Assembly: GCF_015209595.1 (NCBI RefSeq)
Contig: NZ_JADEYS010000024.1
Span: forward strand, 1 to 64,000
Reading direction: 5' to 3'
Length of the DNA: 64,000 nt
Origin: Pontibacterium sinense
Lineage (GTDB): Bacteria; Pseudomonadota; Gammaproteobacteria; Pseudomonadales; Balneatricaceae
Shown: piece after piece, positions 18,501-29,157 of the stretch
How the letters are laid out: each line of letters starts with the position of its first letter
Position numbering within the stretch: the stretch's first letter is position 1
Program-made: the position numbers and the translations under genes
The notes under the pieces: generated by a model
Seen by the model: the letters and a program-made list of their open reading frames with translations, nothing else
Databases searched by the model: none
Told to the model about the DNA's origin: nothing

Positions 18501-19991
18501 ATGAGCAAAGAGATTCTGTTGGTAGCAGAAGCCGTATCTAACGAAAAAGATGTGCCTAAAGAGGTCATCTTTGAGGCGATTGAGTTCGCGTTGGCGGCAG
18601 CAACTAAAAAGCGTTACGACGAAGAAGCGGATATCCGTGTAGAGATCGATCGTACCAGCGGTGATTACGATACTTTCCGTACCTGGAAAGTTGTCAGCAA
18701 TGAAGAAGTGCCTGCATTGGGGACTGAGCTGACATTAGAAGAAGCACTGGAGCTGGACACAAAACTGCAGCCTGAAGATATTTACGAAGAGCAGGTTGAG
18801 TCTGTTAAGTTCGGACGTATCGCAGCACAGACTGCAAAACAGGTTATCGTACAGAAAGTACGTGAAGCCGAGCGTGCAAAAATTGTCGAGTTGTACCGCG
18901 ATCGTGTTGGAGAGCTGATCTCCGGCAGTGTTAAAAAAGTGACTCGCGATAATATTATCGTAGATCTGGGTAACAATGCCGAAGCTTTGTTGCCTCGCGA
19001 TCAGCTGATTCAGCGTGAAGCGTTCCGTATGGGTGATCGTGTACGAGCCATTCTGGCTGAAGTACGCGCTGAAGGTCGTGGTCCTCAGCTGATGCTGAGC
19101 CGTACCTGTAACGAAATGCTGATCGAATTGTTCCGCATTGAAGTGCCTGAAATCTCGGAAGAAGTTATCGAGATCCGTGCGGCTGCACGTGATACAGGCT
19201 CTCGCGCCAAGATCGCAGTCAAAACCAACGACGGTCGTATTGACCCGGTTGGTGCTTGTGTCGGCATGCGTGGTTCCCGTGTTCAGGCCGTATCTAACGA
19301 GCTGGGCGGTGAGCGTGTTGATATCGTGCTGTGGGATGACAACCCGGCACAGCTGGTTATTAATGCAATGGCTCCGGCAGACGTGGCGTCCATCATCATT
19401 GATGAAGAGACACACTCAATGGATGTGGCTGTGGCAGAAGAAGCGTTGGCAATGGCAATTGGTCGCAGCGGTCAGAACGTGCGTCTGGCAGCTGAATTGA
19501 CTGGCTGGCAGCTGAATGTAATGACCGAAGAAGAAGTTGCTGAAAAGCAGCAGAACGAAACCGGTTCTGTACTGGAAGCGTTCGTCGAGCATCTGGATGT
19601 TGACGAAGACGTCGCTGAAGTGCTGCTGGAAGAAGGTTTCACCACACTGGAAGAAGTTGCCTATGTTCCGGTGGAAGAGATGCTTGAAATTGACGGCTTC
19701 GACGAAGATATCGTCGAAGAGCTGCGCACACGTGCCAAAGACGCGCTGCTGAACCTGGCGATTGCAAGTGAAGAGCAGCTGGATAAAGCTGAGCCTGCGG
19801 AAGACCTGTTGGAGATGGACGGTATGGACCGTCACCTGGCATTCCTGCTGGCCGCTAAAGGCATCGTGACTATGGAAGACCTGGCCGAGCAAGCAGTGGA
19901 AGACCTGCTGGATGTGGAAGGCCTGAACGATGAGAAAGCAGCTGAATTAATTATGACAGCGCGTGCGCCTTGGTTTGAGGACCAGGACTAA
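18501..19991 (+). CDS. nusA: Transcription termination/antitermination factor NusA
   Basis: NusA binds RNA polymerase and nascent RNA and modulates pausing, termination and antitermination. In order it has an N-terminal polymerase-binding domain (1-125), S1 (about 135-200), KH1 and KH2 (about 230-345, with [12 protein letters not shown] and [11 protein letters not shown]) and two acidic helix-hairpin-helix repeats at the C-terminus (from about 365). Those repeats are the gammaproteobacterial form. The 496 residues match the usual length. Confidence 0.97.
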   Translation: MSKEILLVAEAVSNEKDVPKEVIFEAIEFALAAATKKRYDEEADIRVEIDRTSGDYDTFRTWKVVSNEEVPALGTELTLEEALELDTKLQPEDIYEEQVESVKFGRIAAQTAKQVIVQKVREAERAKIVELYRDRVGELISGSVKKVTRDNIIVDLGNNAEALLPRDQLIQREAFRMGDRVRAILAEVRAEGRGPQLMLSRTCNEMLIELFRIEVPEISEEVIEIRAAARDTGSRAKIAVKTNDGRIDPVGACVGMRGSRVQAVSNELGGERVDIVLWDDNPAQLVINAMAPADVASIIIDEETHSMDVAVAEEALAMAIGRSGQNVRLAAELTGWQLNVMTEEEVAEKQQNETGSVLEAFVEHLDVDEDVAEVLLEEGFTTLEEVAYVPVEEMLEIDGFDEDIVEELRTRAKDALLNLAIASEEQLDKAEPAEDLLEMDGMDRHLAFLLAAKGIVTMEDLAEQAVEDLLDVEGLNDEKAAELIMTARAPWFEDQD

Positions 19992-20020
19992 CACGGGCCG
20001 GCGGAATAGGAGAACCCGAA

Positions 20021-22567
20021 ATGGCAGAAGTAACAGTAAAGCAACTTGCCGATGTGGTTGGTGTTTCCGTTGATCGTTTGCTGACGCAGATGCAGGAAGC
20101 AGGCATTAATGGAAAAACTGAAGGCTCCGGCGTTTCAGAAAGTGAGCGTCAGTCATTGCTGACCTTCCTGAAGCGTAGCCACGGTGAAAACGCTGAAGAT
20201 GGTGAGCCGAAGAAGATCACTCTGAAACGTAAGACGACTTCCACGCTTAAAGTGGCAGGCGCTTCAGGTAAGAAAAAGACCGTGAACGTTGAAGTACGCA
20301 AAAAACGTACTTACGTGAAACGTGATGCACTTGAAGACGAGCAGCCAGAACAGGTTGAAGAAGCGGTGGTTGCTGAAGCAGCAGACGCTGCTCCGGCTGA
20401 AGTTGTTGCAGAAGTAACTGAACAGCGCGAAGCGGAAGACGCAGGTCCGTCCGCAGAAGAGCGTGCGAAGGCGGAAGCGGAAGAAAAAGTGCGTCAGGAA
20501 AAAGAAGCGGCAGAGAAAGCCGAAGCAGACGCAGCTGAAGCTAAGCGTCTGGCTGAAGAAGCAGTTCTGCGTAAGCAGCAGGAAGCAGTGCGTGAAGCGG
20601 CGAAGAAAACTGAAGCCGAACGTCAACGCACACGTGCGGATAAGAAACCAGGTCGTGGCGCGGATAAGAAGCCGGGCGGCGGCAAAGGTGGTCGTTACGA
20701 TGATAAAAACCGCCGTGGCGGTAAGCTCAGCCGTAACAAAAACGCACGCGGCGGTTCACGTTCAGCTCCACGTTCGAACGCTCATGGATTTACCGAGCCG
20801 ACGACAGCTAAGGTGATGGAAGTTAACATCCCTGAGAGTCTGACCGTTGCTGATTTGGCGAAGAAGATGAACGTCAAAGCAGCGGAAGTGATCAAGGTGA
20901 TGTTCAAGATGGGCGCGATGGCGACCATCAATCAGGTGATCGATCAGGATACGGCTGTACTGGTCGTTGAAGAGATGGGTCATACGCCGAAGCCAATGCA
21001 GGAAAATGCAGTGGAAGAGGCGCTGATGGAAAGCATCCAGCAGGCACAGGGCGAACAGGAAGGTCGTGCTCCGGTTGTAACCGTCATGGGTCACGTAGAC
21101 CACGGTAAAACCTCTCTGCTTGATTACATTCGTGCAACCCGCGTAGCGTCTGGTGAGTCTGGTGGTATTACACAGCACATCGGTGCGTACCATGTAGAAA
21201 CCGACAACGGTATGGTTACTTTCCTGGATACTCCGGGACACGCGGCATTTACAGCGATGCGTGCACGTGGTGCGAAGCTGACCGATATCGTAATTCTGGT
21301 TGTTGCTGCGGATGATGGCGTAATGCCTCAGACCGAAGAGGCGGTACAGCACGCGAAAGCGGCTGGCGTACCTCTGGTTGTTGCAGTGAACAAGATCGAT
21401 AAAGAAGAAGCTGATCCGGACCGTGTTAAGAACGAACTGGCTCAGCGCGATGTTATTCCTGAGGACTGGGGCGGAGACGTAATGTTCGTTAACGTTTCTG
21501 CGAAGTCTGGTGAAGGCATTGATGCGCTGATCGAAGCGGTACTGCTGCAATCCGAGATTCTGGAACTGACGGCTGCGCCTTCTGCTCCGGCACAGGGTGT
21601 TGTGGTTGAGTCCCGTCTGGATAAAGGTCGTGGTCCTGTTGCAACACTGTTGGTTCAGAACGGTACGCTGCGTAAAGGTGATATCGTGCTGGCGGGTCTG
21701 CACTACGGTCGCGTACGTGCCATGCTGGATGAAAACGGTAAGCCAATTGAATCCGCAGGTCCTGCGATCCCGGTAGAGATTTTGGGTCTGGATGGAACAC
21801 CGGCTGCGGGTGATGAGTTCACCATGGTGACCAACGAGAAGAAAGCACGCGAAGTTGCGCTCTTCCGTCAGGGTAAATACCGTGAAGTGAAACTGGCTCG
21901 TCAGCAGGCGTCTAAGCTGGAAAACCTGTTTGCCAACATGCAGGCTGGCGACGTCAAGTCTCTCAATATTGTATTGAAGACAGACGTACGTGGTTCCCTG
22001 GAAGCGCTGTCTAACGCCTTGGATGACTTGTCCACTGAAGAAGTAAAAGTGAACATCGTTTCCAGTGGCGTAGGTGGTATCGCAGAAACCGATGCCAACC
22101 TGGCTGTTGCATCTTCCGCGCTGATCATCGGTTTCAACGTTCGTGCTGACTCTCAGGCGAAGAGTGTTGTCGAGCGTGAAGGTATCGAACTGCGTTACTA
22201 CAGCGTTATCTACGACATCATCGATGATGTGAAACAGGCGATGGGCGGTCTGCTCTCTCCTGAGTATCGCGAAGAGATCGTGGGTATTGCAGAAGTACGT
22301 GATGTCTTCCGTTCACCTAAGATTGGTCTGGTTGCAGGCTGTATGGTGACTGAAGGTACGGTATTCCGAAACAAACGTATCCGTGTACTGCGCGACAACG
22401 TTGTTATCTATGAAGGTGAGCTGGAATCCCTGCGTCGCTTCAAAGAGGCAGTGGCAGATGTTCGTCAGGGTATGGAATGTGGTATCGGCGTTAAGAACTA
22501 CAATGACGTTAAGGTCGGTGACCAGATCGAAGTATTCGATACCGTCGAAGTTCAGCGTACGCTGTAA
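20021..22567 (+). CDS. infB: Translation initiation factor IF-2
   Basis: IF-2 is the GTPase that places formyl-Met-tRNA on the ribosome. The 848 residues begin with an IF2N domain ([18 protein letters not shown]), then a long charged Ala/Glu/Lys/Arg linker (about 55-265), a second IF2N segment, and the G domain with [17 protein letters not shown] and NKID. Domains II, III and the tRNA-binding domain IV follow. Internal starts giving shorter IF-2 forms are known in E. coli; none was proven here. It forms part of the nusA operon and lies 22 bases from rbfA. Confidence 0.97.
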   Translation: MAEVTVKQLADVVGVSVDRLLTQMQEAGINGKTEGSGVSESERQSLLTFLKRSHGENAEDGEPKKITLKRKTTSTLKVAGASGKKKTVNVEVRKKRTYVKRDALEDEQPEQVEEAVVAEAADAAPAEVVAEVTEQREAEDAGPSAEERAKAEAEEKVRQEKEAAEKAEADAAEAKRLAEEAVLRKQQEAVREAAKKTEAERQRTRADKKPGRGADKKPGGGKGGRYDDKNRRGGKLSRNKNARGGSRSAPRSNAHGFTEPTTAKVMEVNIPESLTVADLAKKMNVKAAEVIKVMFKMGAMATINQVIDQDTAVLVVEEMGHTPKPMQENAVEEALMESIQQAQGEQEGRAPVVTVMGHVDHGKTSLLDYIRATRVASGESGGITQHIGAYHVETDNGMVTFLDTPGHAAFTAMRARGAKLTDIVILVVAADDGVMPQTEEAVQHAKAAGVPLVVAVNKIDKEEADPDRVKNELAQRDVIPEDWGGDVMFVNVSAKSGEGIDALIEAVLLQSEILELTAAPSAPAQGVVVESRLDKGRGPVATLLVQNGTLRKGDIVLAGLHYGRVRAMLDENGKPIESAGPAIPVEILGLDGTPAAGDEFTMVTNEKKAREVALFRQGKYREVKLARQQASKLENLFANMQAGDVKSLNIVLKTDVRGSLEALSNALDDLSTEEVKVNIVSSGVGGIAETDANLAVASSALIIGFNVRADSQAKSVVEREGIELRYYSVIYDIIDDVKQAMGGLLSPEYREEIVGIAEVRDVFRSPKIGLVAGCMVTEGTVFRNKRIRVLRDNVVIYEGELESLRRFKEAVADVRQGMECGIGVKNYNDVKVGDQIEVFDTVEVQRTL

Positions 22568-22589
22568 CAAACAGTTCTAACAGGACACT

Positions 22590-22982
22590 ATGGCTCAAGA
22601 ATATAGTCGTACACAACGGATCGCTGACCAGGTACAACGTGACCTGGCTCAGCTGATCCAGTTTGGAATCAAAGACCCTCGCTTGGGCATGGTCACGGTC
22701 AGCTACGTGAAGATCGCAAAAGATCTGGGCTACGCTGATGTGTATGTGACTGTGCTGCCGCTGGGTGGTAAAGATGAAGAGACTGCCATTAAGGAATCAC
22801 TGTCTGTATTGAACAATGCAGCGGGTTTTCTGCGTGGCGAGCTGGCGCGACATATCAAACTGCGAGTGATGCCCAACCTGCGTTTTCATTTCGATGCAAC
22901 CGTAGAACGTGGCCGTCACCTGCATGGTTTGATTGAAAGTGCAGTGCGTCTCGAAAACAAGAAAGATCAAGACGAGGAGTAA
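22590..22982 (+). CDS. rbfA: Ribosome-binding factor A
   Basis: RbfA is a KH-like protein needed for 16S 5' end maturation and cold growth. Its 130 residues include the typical SRTQRIADQVQRDLAQLI start, DPRLGMVTVSYVKIAKDL, and LRGELARHIKLRVMPNLRF. TruB begins three bases after its stop. Confidence 0.96.
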   Translation: MAQEYSRTQRIADQVQRDLAQLIQFGIKDPRLGMVTVSYVKIAKDLGYADVYVTVLPLGGKDEETAIKESLSVLNNAAGFLRGELARHIKLRVMPNLRFHFDATVERGRHLHGLIESAVRLENKKDQDEE

Positions 22983-22985
22983 CCC

Positions 22986-23951
22986 GTGGCGCGAAGACGC
23001 AATCGTGGTCGCGCGATCGACGGGATTTTCCTGCTCAACAAGCCTGCGGGTATGTCTTCCAACGGTGCACTGCAACGGGTAAAACGCCTGTACGGTGCAG
23101 CGAAGGCAGGGCATACCGGCGCGCTTGATCCTCTGGCAACCGGCATGTTGCCGGTCTGTCTGGGGGAAGCGACCAAGTTTTCCCACTATCTGCTGGATTC
23201 TGACAAACGTTACATCACCACGGCTAAACTCGGTATTCGTACCGATTCCAGTGATGCCGATGGCGAGGTTATCGCCGAAGCGCCTGTGGGTGATGATGTG
23301 ACTGAAGCCCGTATACAAGCCCTGATTGAAGCGCATTTCACCGGTGAGATCGAGCAGGTCCCTTCGATGTTTTCGGCGCTGAAGTTTAACGGTCAGCCAC
23401 TGTATAAGCTGGCGCGTCAGGGTATCAAAGTCGAGGTGAAGTCACGTAAAGTGACGATTCATGAGATCCGATTGACCGGCTTTCGGGGCGATGAAGTTGA
23501 TCTGGATATTCGTTGCTCTAAGGGCACCTATATTCGCTCCATTGTTGAGGATCTCGGACTGCTTTTGGGCTGCGGTGCACACGTACAGATGCTGCACCGG
23601 CTTGATGCCGGACCTTACAAATCCGAAGCGATGATGACCCTGGATATGCTGGAGTCCTTGGCTGAACCTAGCTCGGCTGAGGAAGAGATAAAAAGCATAC
23701 AAGCCCGGATGGATCAGGTATTATTACCGCCTTGGACCGCGCTGGAAAGTGCGCCTGAATTGGCGTTATCTTCAGAGCAGGCTGAGCGGATCAGTCATGG
23801 TCAGAGAATCCGTCTGACCGAAGCTGAATCTGCACCGGAAGTACTGCTGTTCACTGAAGATAAATCCCGCTTTTTAGGGATCGCAGAGATCGACGCTGAA
23901 GGGGTGTTAAGGCCCAAGCGTTTGATCGCATCAGAGCAGGATCCACAGTAA
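22986..23951 (+). CDS. truB: tRNA pseudouridine(55) synthase TruB
   Basis: TruB isomerises U55 in the T loop of tRNAs. The catalytic aspartate is in GHTGALDPLATGMLP, preceded by the GIFLLNKPAGMSSN motif. The later YIRSIVEDLG and a C-terminal PUA-like domain (from about 250) complete the 321 residues. The start is GTG at 22986, just after rbfA. Confidence 0.96.
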   Translation: MARRRNRGRAIDGIFLLNKPAGMSSNGALQRVKRLYGAAKAGHTGALDPLATGMLPVCLGEATKFSHYLLDSDKRYITTAKLGIRTDSSDADGEVIAEAPVGDDVTEARIQALIEAHFTGEIEQVPSMFSALKFNGQPLYKLARQGIKVEVKSRKVTIHEIRLTGFRGDEVDLDIRCSKGTYIRSIVEDLGLLLGCGAHVQMLHRLDAGPYKSEAMMTLDMLESLAEPSSAEEEIKSIQARMDQVLLPPWTALESAPELALSSEQAERISHGQRIRLTEAESAPEVLLFTEDKSRFLGIAEIDAEGVLRPKRLIASEQDPQ

Positions 23952-24043
23952 CACTTTAATAAAACATTGCTGGTTGGCATATGCGGACTGGCAGTTGTGG
24001 CGTTGTACTGGAAATATGCTCGGTACATCGTGTCTATTAATCG

Positions 24044-24060
24044 AACGACTCTGAGTCGTT
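24044..24060 (+). promoter_or_regulatory. Hairpin in the rpsO leader
   Basis: AACGACT and AGTCGTT form a perfect seven-pair stem around CTG, ending 24 bases before the rpsO ATG. In E. coli, S15 represses its own mRNA through leader structure near the start codon. A similar role is inferred here. The lack of a T tract argues against a plain terminator. Confidence 0.45.
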
Positions 24061-24084
24061 TGCATATTGATTGGAGAAATCATC

Positions 24085-24354
24085 ATGGCACTAAGTGCAG
24101 AAAATAAAGCAGCAATCGTTGCAGATTTTGCTCGCGGCGAAGGCGACACCGGTTCCCCAGAAGTTCAGGTAGCTCTGCTGTCTGCTAACATCGAAGGCCT
24201 GCAGGGTCACTTCAAAGCAAACAAACACGACCACCACTCTCGTCGTGGTCTGATCCGCATGGTAAACCAGCGTCGTAAATTGCTGGATTACCTGAAAGGT
24301 AAAGATGCTGATCGTTACCTTGAGCTGATCAAGCGTCTGGGTCTGCGTCGCTAA
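24085..24354 (+). CDS. rpsO: 30S ribosomal protein S15
   Basis: S15 is a primary 16S rRNA binder in the central domain and bridges to the 50S subunit. The 89 residues from MALSAENK to RLGLRR are full length and show the conserved [12 protein letters not shown] and HDHHSRRGL. An ATG 18 bases upstream is ignored because GGAG sits at the right distance for 24085. It is paired with pnp, as in most Proteobacteria. Confidence 0.97.
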   Translation: MALSAENKAAIVADFARGEGDTGSPEVQVALLSANIEGLQGHFKANKHDHHSRRGLIRMVNQRRKLLDYLKGKDADRYLELIKRLGLRR

Positions 24355-24363
24355 GATGTTTCT

Positions 24364-24394
24364 CTGGGGCCATACAATGTATGGCCCCAGTTTT
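24364..24394 (+). terminator. Terminator between rpsO and pnp
   Basis: CTGGGGCCATAC and GTATGGCCCCAG form a twelve-pair stem followed by TTTT. It corresponds in position to the E. coli rpsO t1 terminator, where mRNA is also processed. Confidence 0.85.
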
Positions 24395-24395
24395 A

Positions 24396-24518
24396 TCAGC
24401 GCATCGGACGCGCTGAGGATGGCCAGAATCTTGGAAGTTCCAATCATCCGGCCCGTACTCATTTGTGTTTTTCGACAGGGAGCGTTCCCGTCGCAAAGCA
24501 AAGAGCACAACTGAGTAC
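24396..24518 (+). promoter_or_regulatory. Structured pnp leader with a long RNase III-type stem
   Basis: Three hairpins stand in a row. TCAGCGC/GCGCTGA lies at 24396-24416. GGATG/CATCC encloses TTGG/CCAA at 24417-24449. The large third stem pairs 24455-24467 with 24506-24518 (GTACTCA/TGAGTAC, one T-C mismatch, then TTGTG/CACAA) and is topped by CGAC-GGGA/TCCC-GTCG at 24473-24493. In E. coli the pnp leader has a double-stranded element cut by RNase III, after which PNPase degrades its own mRNA. The same autoregulation is inferred from position and form. Confidence 0.6.
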
Positions 24519-24615
24519 AGGCTCATTTGACGGCATGATGGATCCCAGGTGATGGCTTAATCTGAACGGATGCGTAGAACGTATTTAAATAGATAAGCAC
24601 TGAGGATTAGAGATC

Positions 24616-26718
24616 GTGCAAGCAATTACTAAGACTTTCCAGTTTGGTCAGCATGAAGTGACTCTGGAAACAGGTCGCGTTGCTCGTCAGGCAACCGGTT
24701 CTGTTGTTGTTACTATGGGTGGCGTACAGGTACTGTGTACTGTTGTTGGCTCCAAAAGCGCGCGTGAAGGCCAGGACTTTTTCCCTCTGTCCGTTCACTA
24801 CCAGGAAAAGTACTACGCTGTAGGCCGTATCCCTGGCGGTTTCTTCAAGCGTGAAGCTCGCCCTTCTGAAAAAGAAACACTGACGTCCCGTCTGATTGAC
24901 CGTCCGATTCGTCCACTTTTCCCTAAAGGCTACATGAACGAAGTACAGGTTGTTTGTACTGTCATGTCTGCGGATAAAGTGAATGATCCGGATATCGCTG
25001 CGATGATCGGTACATCTGCTGCACTGGCTATCTCCGGTATCCCTTTCCAGGGTCCTATCGGCTGTGCACGTGTTGGTTTTACCGAAGCTGACGGTTACCT
25101 GCTGAACCCAACCTACGAAACTCTGGAAACATCTGAGCTGGACATGGTTGTCGCGGGTACTAAAGACGCGGTACTGATGGTTGAGTCTCAGGCTCAGGAA
25201 CTGACCGAAGATGAAATGCTGGGTGCTGTTTTGTTCGCACACCAGGAGATGCAGGTTGCTGTCGACGCGATCAACGAGTTGGTTGCAGAAGCAGGCAAGC
25301 CAGCATGGGAATGGGAGCCAGCTGCGAAAAACGAAGCGCTGATCTCTCAGGTTACCGCTCTGGTTGGCGCAGGTGTTACAGAAGCGTACCAGGTTGCTGA
25401 CAAGCTGAAACGTCAGGACATGCTGAAAGCGCTGCGCGTTCAAGCGGTTGAAGAGATCGCGGGTAACGAAGACGGCCAGCCTTCTGCGAAAGAAGTTGAA
25501 GGGGTTGTCAGCTCTTTGGAAAAATCCACTGTACGTGGTCGTATTCTGGACGGTCAGCCGCGTATCGATGGTCGTGACAGCAAGACTGTTCGTGGTATCA
25601 ATGTTGATATCGATGTACTGCAGGGTACTCACGGTTCTGCACTGTTCACCCGTGGCGAAACCCAGGCAATCGCGACTTGTACGTTGGGTACCAGCCGTGA
25701 TCAGCAGATCATTGATGCGATCGAAGGCGAGCGCAAAGATGCCTTCATGCTGCACTACAACTTCCCTCCTTACTCTGTAGGTGAGTGTGGTCGTATGATG
25801 GGTGCAGGCCGTCGTGAAATCGGTCACGGTCGTCTGGCGCGTCGTGGTGTTGCTGCCGTCCTGCCAACGCAGGAAGAGTTCCCTTACACCATCCGTATCG
25901 TATCTGAAATCACTGAATCCAACGGTTCCAGCTCCATGGCTTCCGTATGTGGTGCTTCCCTGTCCATGATGGACGCGGGTGTTCCACTGAAAGCTCCAGT
26001 TGCGGGTATCGCGATGGGTCTGGTGAAAGAAGAAGAGCGCTTTGCAGTCCTGACCGACATTCTGGGTGACGAAGATCACCTGGGTGACATGGACTTTAAA
26101 GTGGCAGGTACTGAGTCTGGTGTCACTGCTCTGCAGATGGACATCAAGATCACCGGTATCACCGAAGAGATCATGGAGATCGCTCTGGAGCAGGCTTACC
26201 ACGCACGTAAGCACATCCTGGGTGAGATGGCTAAAGTTATCGGTTACGCACGTCCTGAACTGCCGGACAATGCACCTGCCATGACTCAGCTGAAGATCAA
26301 CCCTGAGAAGATCCGTGATCTGATCGGTAAAGGTGGTGCGACTATCCGTGCCCTGACCGAAGAAACCGGTGCAATGATCGATATCGACGACGACGGTACT
26401 GTTCGTATTTACGCTGATAACAAACTGAAGGCGAAAGAAGCAATTGATCGTGTTAAAGCGATCACTGCGGAAGCTGAAGTGGGTCAGGTTTACGAAGGTA
26501 AGGTTGTACGTATCGAAGACTTCGGTGCATTCGTTAATATCCTGCCTGGTAAAGACGGTCTGGTTCACATCTCTCAGGTGGCGAACAAGCGTATCGATAA
26601 AGTCTCTGACTACGTGAAACTGGAAGATATCGTTAAGGTTAAAGTCCTGGATGTCGATCAGCGCGGTCGTATCAAGCTGTCCATGCGTGATCTGGAAGCA
26701 GACGACGCAGTTAGCTAA
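24616..26718 (+). CDS. pnp: Polyribonucleotide nucleotidyltransferase (PNPase)
   Basis: PNPase is a trimeric 3'-5' phosphorolytic exoribonuclease and degradosome partner. Its 700 residues contain two RNase PH domains (1-140 and about 310-545, the second with [21 protein letters not shown]), a KH domain (about 555-615, [20 protein letters not shown]) and an S1 domain (620-690, [26 protein letters not shown] in part). The start is GTG at 24616 with GAGGA upstream. A long antisense frame covers the gene but is a coding shadow. Confidence 0.97.
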   Translation: MQAITKTFQFGQHEVTLETGRVARQATGSVVVTMGGVQVLCTVVGSKSAREGQDFFPLSVHYQEKYYAVGRIPGGFFKREARPSEKETLTSRLIDRPIRPLFPKGYMNEVQVVCTVMSADKVNDPDIAAMIGTSAALAISGIPFQGPIGCARVGFTEADGYLLNPTYETLETSELDMVVAGTKDAVLMVESQAQELTEDEMLGAVLFAHQEMQVAVDAINELVAEAGKPAWEWEPAAKNEALISQVTALVGAGVTEAYQVADKLKRQDMLKALRVQAVEEIAGNEDGQPSAKEVEGVVSSLEKSTVRGRILDGQPRIDGRDSKTVRGINVDIDVLQGTHGSALFTRGETQAIATCTLGTSRDQQIIDAIEGERKDAFMLHYNFPPYSVGECGRMMGAGRREIGHGRLARRGVAAVLPTQEEFPYTIRIVSEITESNGSSSMASVCGASLSMMDAGVPLKAPVAGIAMGLVKEEERFAVLTDILGDEDHLGDMDFKVAGTESGVTALQMDIKITGITEEIMEIALEQAYHARKHILGEMAKVIGYARPELPDNAPAMTQLKINPEKIRDLIGKGGATIRALTEETGAMIDIDDDGTVRIYADNKLKAKEAIDRVKAITAEAEVGQVYEGKVVRIEDFGAFVNILPGKDGLVHISQVANKRIDKVSDYVKLEDIVKVKVLDVDQRGRIKLSMRDLEADDAVS

Positions 26719-26740
26719 GCAATCGCTGACCTGAAACGCT

Positions 26741-26768
26741 AAAAAGCCTCGCCTCTGCGGGGCTTTTT
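26741..26768 (+). terminator. Terminator after pnp
   Basis: AAAAAGCCTCGC pairs with GCGGGGCTTTTT across a CTCT loop, with A and T runs at both ends. Confidence 0.92.
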
Positions 26769-26843
26769 ATTGCCTGTGAAACAGGATGGGTATCTGGTTT
26801 TTGCACTGGGAGTCGATACAAAGCTGGGAATGTGTGCGGGTAT

Positions 26844-26868
26844 AAAAAAGCCCCGCATGTGCGAGGCT
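26844..26868 (-). terminator. Terminator of the YciC-like gene
   Basis: Read on the minus strand, AGCCTCGC and GCGGGGCT pair around ACAT and are followed by TTTTTT. It sits eight bases after the stop of the minus-strand membrane protein gene. Confidence 0.9.
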
Positions 26869-26875
26869 CCGTTCA

Positions 26876-27607
26876 TTATACTGGGGGCTGTTGTGAATCA
26901 TCCGGTGCCTGGGGTGGCTGAGCGGGTTTCAGCTTATCCTTCTGTATACAGTAAATGCGGAACGCATAAACGGTGATCACAGTATTCAAAACGCTGAATA
27001 CAATGTTGATCAGTGCCCGGATTGGAGCATCCAGCGAGTCAGCATTTCTCAGTACCATCTCCAGTGCCATTTCCGTACCGCTGATCACAACAAACAGAAT
27101 TGCCAGTCCGTTGAGCAATATCCAGAAATAGTCCTGTGTACGTTCCCAGCTTTCTTTTAGCGCCTGAACTGGGCCTTTTTGCTCCGTTACGCAGATATAG
27201 TCCGCAAATGCCAGACGCATCATGATGAACAGTCCGGGGACAATCAGGAACAGCAAGCCGCTGAAGATGGCGAAGCCGGAAAGGATAAATACCAGTAACA
27301 GTGCCCACCATCTGGATACCCCCAGCATAATGGCCTGCCCCGCAGTGATGGGACGGTCATTTACCACCGAACTGAAATACATAATTGTCGCGGCGGTATA
27401 GACTGGCAGTAACGTCATGTTTAGCAAGGTCAGTGCCGCCACAGCTTGATTCACGCCCGCTTCTTTGTCCGCGATCGGGCCATCGACAAACAGGGCCAGA
27501 AAGTTAACCAGCAATAAAAAAGGTAGCTGAATTCGCAGGATCATCGGGAGATGGCTGCGGAAAAAATATAGGGACTGACGAATATACTCGAATGGCAGTT
27601 CAGGCAT
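26876..27607 (-). CDS. YciC/UPF0259-family integral membrane protein
   Basis: This 243-residue inner-membrane protein has about six hydrophobic segments (near 25-45, 65-90, 100-140, 170-190, 205-225), a Pro/Gln-rich cytoplasmic tail (KPAQPPQAPDDSQQPPV), and the family pattern of a conserved amphipathic ALKESWERTQDYFW in the second half. The function of the family is not known. The ATG at 27607 is preferred to a GTG at 27658 because the homologous part begins there. The 144 bases between it and the next gene hold no other frame. Confidence 0.75.
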   Translation of the reverse strand: MPELPFEYIRQSLYFFRSHLPMILRIQLPFLLLVNFLALFVDGPIADKEAGVNQAVAALTLLNMTLLPVYTAATIMYFSSVVNDRPITAGQAIMLGVSRWWALLLVFILSGFAIFSGLLFLIVPGLFIMMRLAFADYICVTEQKGPVQALKESWERTQDYFWILLNGLAILFVVISGTEMALEMVLRNADSLDAPIRALINIVFSVLNTVITVYAFRIYCIQKDKLKPAQPPQAPDDSQQPPV

Positions 27608-27751
27608 CTTACTTACGACTCTGCGGTTGATCTGGTTAACACTTACAGCATAGAGCACGAAGCTCTTCAGCGAAGGCGTAAGGGTAACTGTATTGCCGTC
27701 TGCTGGACACCTTTTAATCGAAAAATCGGTGAGGTTGGTAGGGGGTGTTCG

Positions 27752-27937
27752 TCAGTTTGGGCAAGTAATTTTAGTATGTAGTGTGTTTCCCTGCTGATCG
27801 ACAACCAGCACGCTGGCACATTCGCCGCAGCGATACTGGCGGCTATTGGGAAAACGTACTTTGGTGAGGAGCGAACGTTTTACTCTGAGTAGAGCGTAGG
27901 AGGCACAGTCGCTACTGGGGCACTGAAGTTGTCTCAT
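27752..27937 (-). CDS. Small zinc-ribbon protein (61 aa)
   Basis: I do not recognise a named family. The 61 residues have five cysteines, C6-x4-C11 and C37-x2-C40 plus C59. The first two pairs are spaced about 25 residues apart, as in a zinc ribbon. The sequence between is basic (LLRVKRSLLTKVRFPNSRQYR), which suits nucleic acid binding. GGAA lies seven bases before the ATG at 27937; an upstream extension to 27997 lacks a ribosome binding site. It faces the same way as the YciC-like gene downstream. Confidence 0.5.
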   Translation of the reverse strand: MRQLQCPSSDCASYALLRVKRSLLTKVRFPNSRQYRCGECASVLVVDQQGNTLHTKITCPN

Positions 27938-28113
27938 TGTAACATTCCACTTAGATCCATGTCTGAATGTGTTGTTGTGCGTTTGCACAAAAATCATACA
28001 GTAAATTAAAACGAGCGTTCTGTCGACTGCTGTTTTATTACTGTTCAGTGTATGGAGTGCCGCAAAATCAGTCTGGCTACCCTTGCAGGAATAGCCAGTA
28101 TGCCGAGGTGGTG

Positions 28114-29157
28114 TTACATCCGATGGGTCAGGCGGGTCAGTTTGAAATTGCTGTTGGATGCAATTACCTCCACCTGATGGAATAACTGGCGGGCTTTGCG
28201 CTCCAGAGGAATATGTAAATTGGTGACAAAGCAGGCCACGCCGGCGTAACTCAAGCGATCATGAGCGGCTTGTAAAAATCGATCAGTGAGGTCGCCTTCT
28301 ACGTCGAACCCTGCATGGAAGGGCGGGTTGCATAGAATCAGATCAAACTTTCCCGAAATCCCTTCGGCACAATCGGCAATCACCACTTTTCCGTCGATTG
28401 GATAGCGATCAAAGTTGCGCTCACATGCTGCAATGGCTGCCGCGTTATTGTCCGTAGCCGTGATGGGGATGTCCAGATGACTGGCATTGAGTGACAGATA
28501 GCCATAACCGCAGCCCAGATCAAGTACCTGTTGTGGGGGTTCTGGCATGGTCATCAAAAACGCATCCAGGTGCTCCATCAGATAGGCGCTGCCTTTATCG
28601 ATTTTGTTCCAGCCGTAGACGCCGGGTTTACTCCAGTATTCGAAGTGTTCATCCTGCGCTTCCGGACGCAGGCTGGTGTAATTTTTGTCGTCCAGAGGCG
28701 TACTGCTGGCTCCGTCAGGGCAGGTCAGCTCTGCCAACCAAGTGTCTTTGCTGGCTTTTTGCGCCTGACAGGCACCCGCGAAGAGTTTTTTGGCTTTATC
28801 AATGTAAGTTTTAATGCCCTCGCCTTTGTCCCCGGCAATGAGCAGCTGGCCGCCGGGCTTGAGCACGCGTCTGGCCTGGTTGATCACGTGATGGACGACG
28901 GGCTTTTCTTTAGATACACGGTAGATCAGTGTATCGATGCTGCTGTCGGCAATTTCACTGAAATCGAAGTCGCTGAAATGGGCGTTCCAGTCCTGCTGTT
29001 TCAGCACCTTGAACAGGTCAAAGCGATTAACGATCACTGTGACCGCGGGGTTGGCTGACAGGCGCGTATTCAGTAGGTTTTCGTCAGCAATCCATACTGT
29101 TTTGCCAGAGGCCCGCTGCAAGTGCGGGATCAGCAGATCAAAAGCCATATTAGCCAT
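28114..29157 (-). CDS. rsmC: Class I SAM methyltransferase, RsmC-like (16S rRNA G1207)
   Basis: The 347-residue protein has a degenerate N-terminal methyltransferase-like half and an active C-terminal half, the layout of RsmC and RlmG. The SAM loop is VLDLGCGYGYLS and the catalytic motif of guanine N2 methylation is CNPPFHAG. RsmC methylates G1207 in 16S rRNA; RlmG would act on 23S G1835. The 347-residue length is closer to RsmC. It overlaps the end of rsuA by eight bases, so two 16S rRNA modification genes form one operon. Confidence 0.75.
   Translation of the reverse strand: MANMAFDLLIPHLQRASGKTVWIADENLLNTRLSANPAVTVIVNRFDLFKVLKQQDWNAHFSDFDFSEIADSSIDTLIYRVSKEKPVVHHVINQARRVLKPGGQLLIAGDKGEGIKTYIDKAKKLFAGACQAQKASKDTWLAELTCPDGASSTPLDDKNYTSLRPEAQDEHFEYWSKPGVYGWNKIDKGSAYLMEHLDAFLMTMPEPPQQVLDLGCGYGYLSLNASHLDIPITATDNNAAAIAACERNFDRYPIDGKVVIADCAEGISGKFDLILCNPPFHAGFDVEGDLTDRFLQAAHDRLSYAGVACFVTNLHIPLERKARQLFHQVEVIASNSNFKLTRLTHRM

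Noticed and set aside
20762-21703. A 313-residue minus-strand frame opposite infB
   Set aside because: Shadow of the conserved GTPase coding region.
24607-26568. A 653-residue minus-strand frame opposite pnp
   Set aside because: It is an antisense shadow of a highly biased gene. Its composition (Thr, Gln, Phe, Asn-rich) has no family features, and pnp is beyond doubt.
28531-29058. A 175-residue plus-strand frame opposite rsmC
   Set aside because: Shadow frame without start signal; the minus-strand methyltransferase motifs are clear.
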